Source: Thermoflavifilum sp.
GTDB lineage: Bacteria > Bacteroidota > Bacteroidia > Chitinophagales > Chitinophagaceae
Length of the DNA stretch: 6,336 nt
Direction: 5' to 3'
NCBI GenBank assembly: GCA_019683625.1
Contig: JADGHY010000128.1
Span: 1 to 6,336 of the forward strand
The notes below the pieces were generated by a model. The model searched no databases and was not told the DNA's origin. It saw only the letters and a list, made by a program, of their open reading frames with translations. The translations under genes and the position numbers were made by a program. Numbering within the stretch: the stretch's first letter is position 1; each line of letters begins with the position of its first letter. Positions 6,215 to 6,336 of the stretch are shown here, in pieces.

Positions 6215-6285
6215 CTGTTCAAATAACTTAACCATATCCTATGAAAAACCAGTTCAAATTTAAAAGGCATTCGTATTTTCAGCCC

Positions 6286-6336
6286 ATGAAAATCAGCGAA
6301 CGAAACAATTTATCTGGTAAACGTGTAAAATACAAG
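6286..6336 (+). CDS. Possible start of a plus-strand gene running off the window (Mop/TOBE-like N-terminus)
   Basis: From ATG at 6286 the frame is open to the window end and reads MKISERNNLSGKRVKYK. The frame is also open from an ATG at 6241, after TAA at 6229-6231, but the shorter start gives the better N-terminus. The spacing K-I-S-x-R-N-x-L-x-G resembles the first strand of Mop/TOBE molybdate-binding domains (typically KISARNxLxG). With 17 codons this is a hint and not an assignment. A competing minus-strand frame crosses the same bases and stops at 6279, and it cannot be excluded. If this gene is real, it is divergent from trmB. Confidence 0.3.
   Translation, partial: MKISERNNLSGKRVKYK

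Noticed and set aside
6279..6336. Minus-strand frame ending in LFRSLIFMG at 6279
   Set aside because: It is only about 18 codons and has no family pattern. It is kept as the alternative to the plus-strand frame but is not supported enough to list.

Overview
The window looks like a piece of a Bacteroidota chromosome, most likely of the Chitinophagia/Sphingobacteriia type. The reasons are a short Bacteroidota-style pterin carbinolamine dehydratase, an IPExxxVDY-family protein (a family I know only from Bacteroidota), a 7TM-DISM histidine kinase paired with a LytTR regulator, a poorly conserved serine/threonine-rich lipoprotein, and AT-rich start regions that mostly lack Shine-Dalgarno sequences. 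There are no insertion sequences, tRNA or rRNA genes, CRISPR arrays, phage genes or other signs of transfer. Genes fill almost everything, and no gene-free stretch exceeds 300 bases.

Layout, left to right. (1) 1-488, plus strand: the C-terminal third of asparaginyl-tRNA synthetase, cut by the window edge. (2) 544-1323, plus strand: a predicted lipoprotein of unknown function. It converges with the next gene across only 6 bases. (3) 1330-4226, minus strand: a two-component pair, with the 7TM-DISM sensor kinase first and the LytTR response regulator second, 35 bases apart. (4) 4227-4333: an intergenic region with a terminator hairpin for the operon to its right, a second small hairpin, and a 12-base direct repeat that flanks and enters the start of the kinase gene. 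(5) 4334-6148, minus strand: a tight four-gene run, transcribed in the order trmB, an ATL-type MGMT homologue with Ala at the acceptor-Cys position, an IPExxxVDY-family protein, and pterin-4a-carbinolamine dehydratase. The gaps are 17, 11 and 20 bases. (6) 6149-6336: the trmB upstream region, with a strong GAGGAGG that leads to an ATG-TAG start-stop in the trmB frame, a perfect 9-bp hairpin with a U-tract pointing toward trmB, and an open frame on the plus strand running off the window.

Function. Most of the content is housekeeping: tRNA charging, tRNA m7G46 modification, alkylation-damage recognition and pterin recycling. The kinase and regulator form one membrane signalling pathway whose signal and targets cannot be read from the sequence. 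I see no clear new multi-gene system. The points most worth a second look are regulatory (the trmB leader and the kinase start region) and residue-level (Ala in the MGMT-like protein, atypical LytTR residues, a degenerate IPExxxVDY motif).
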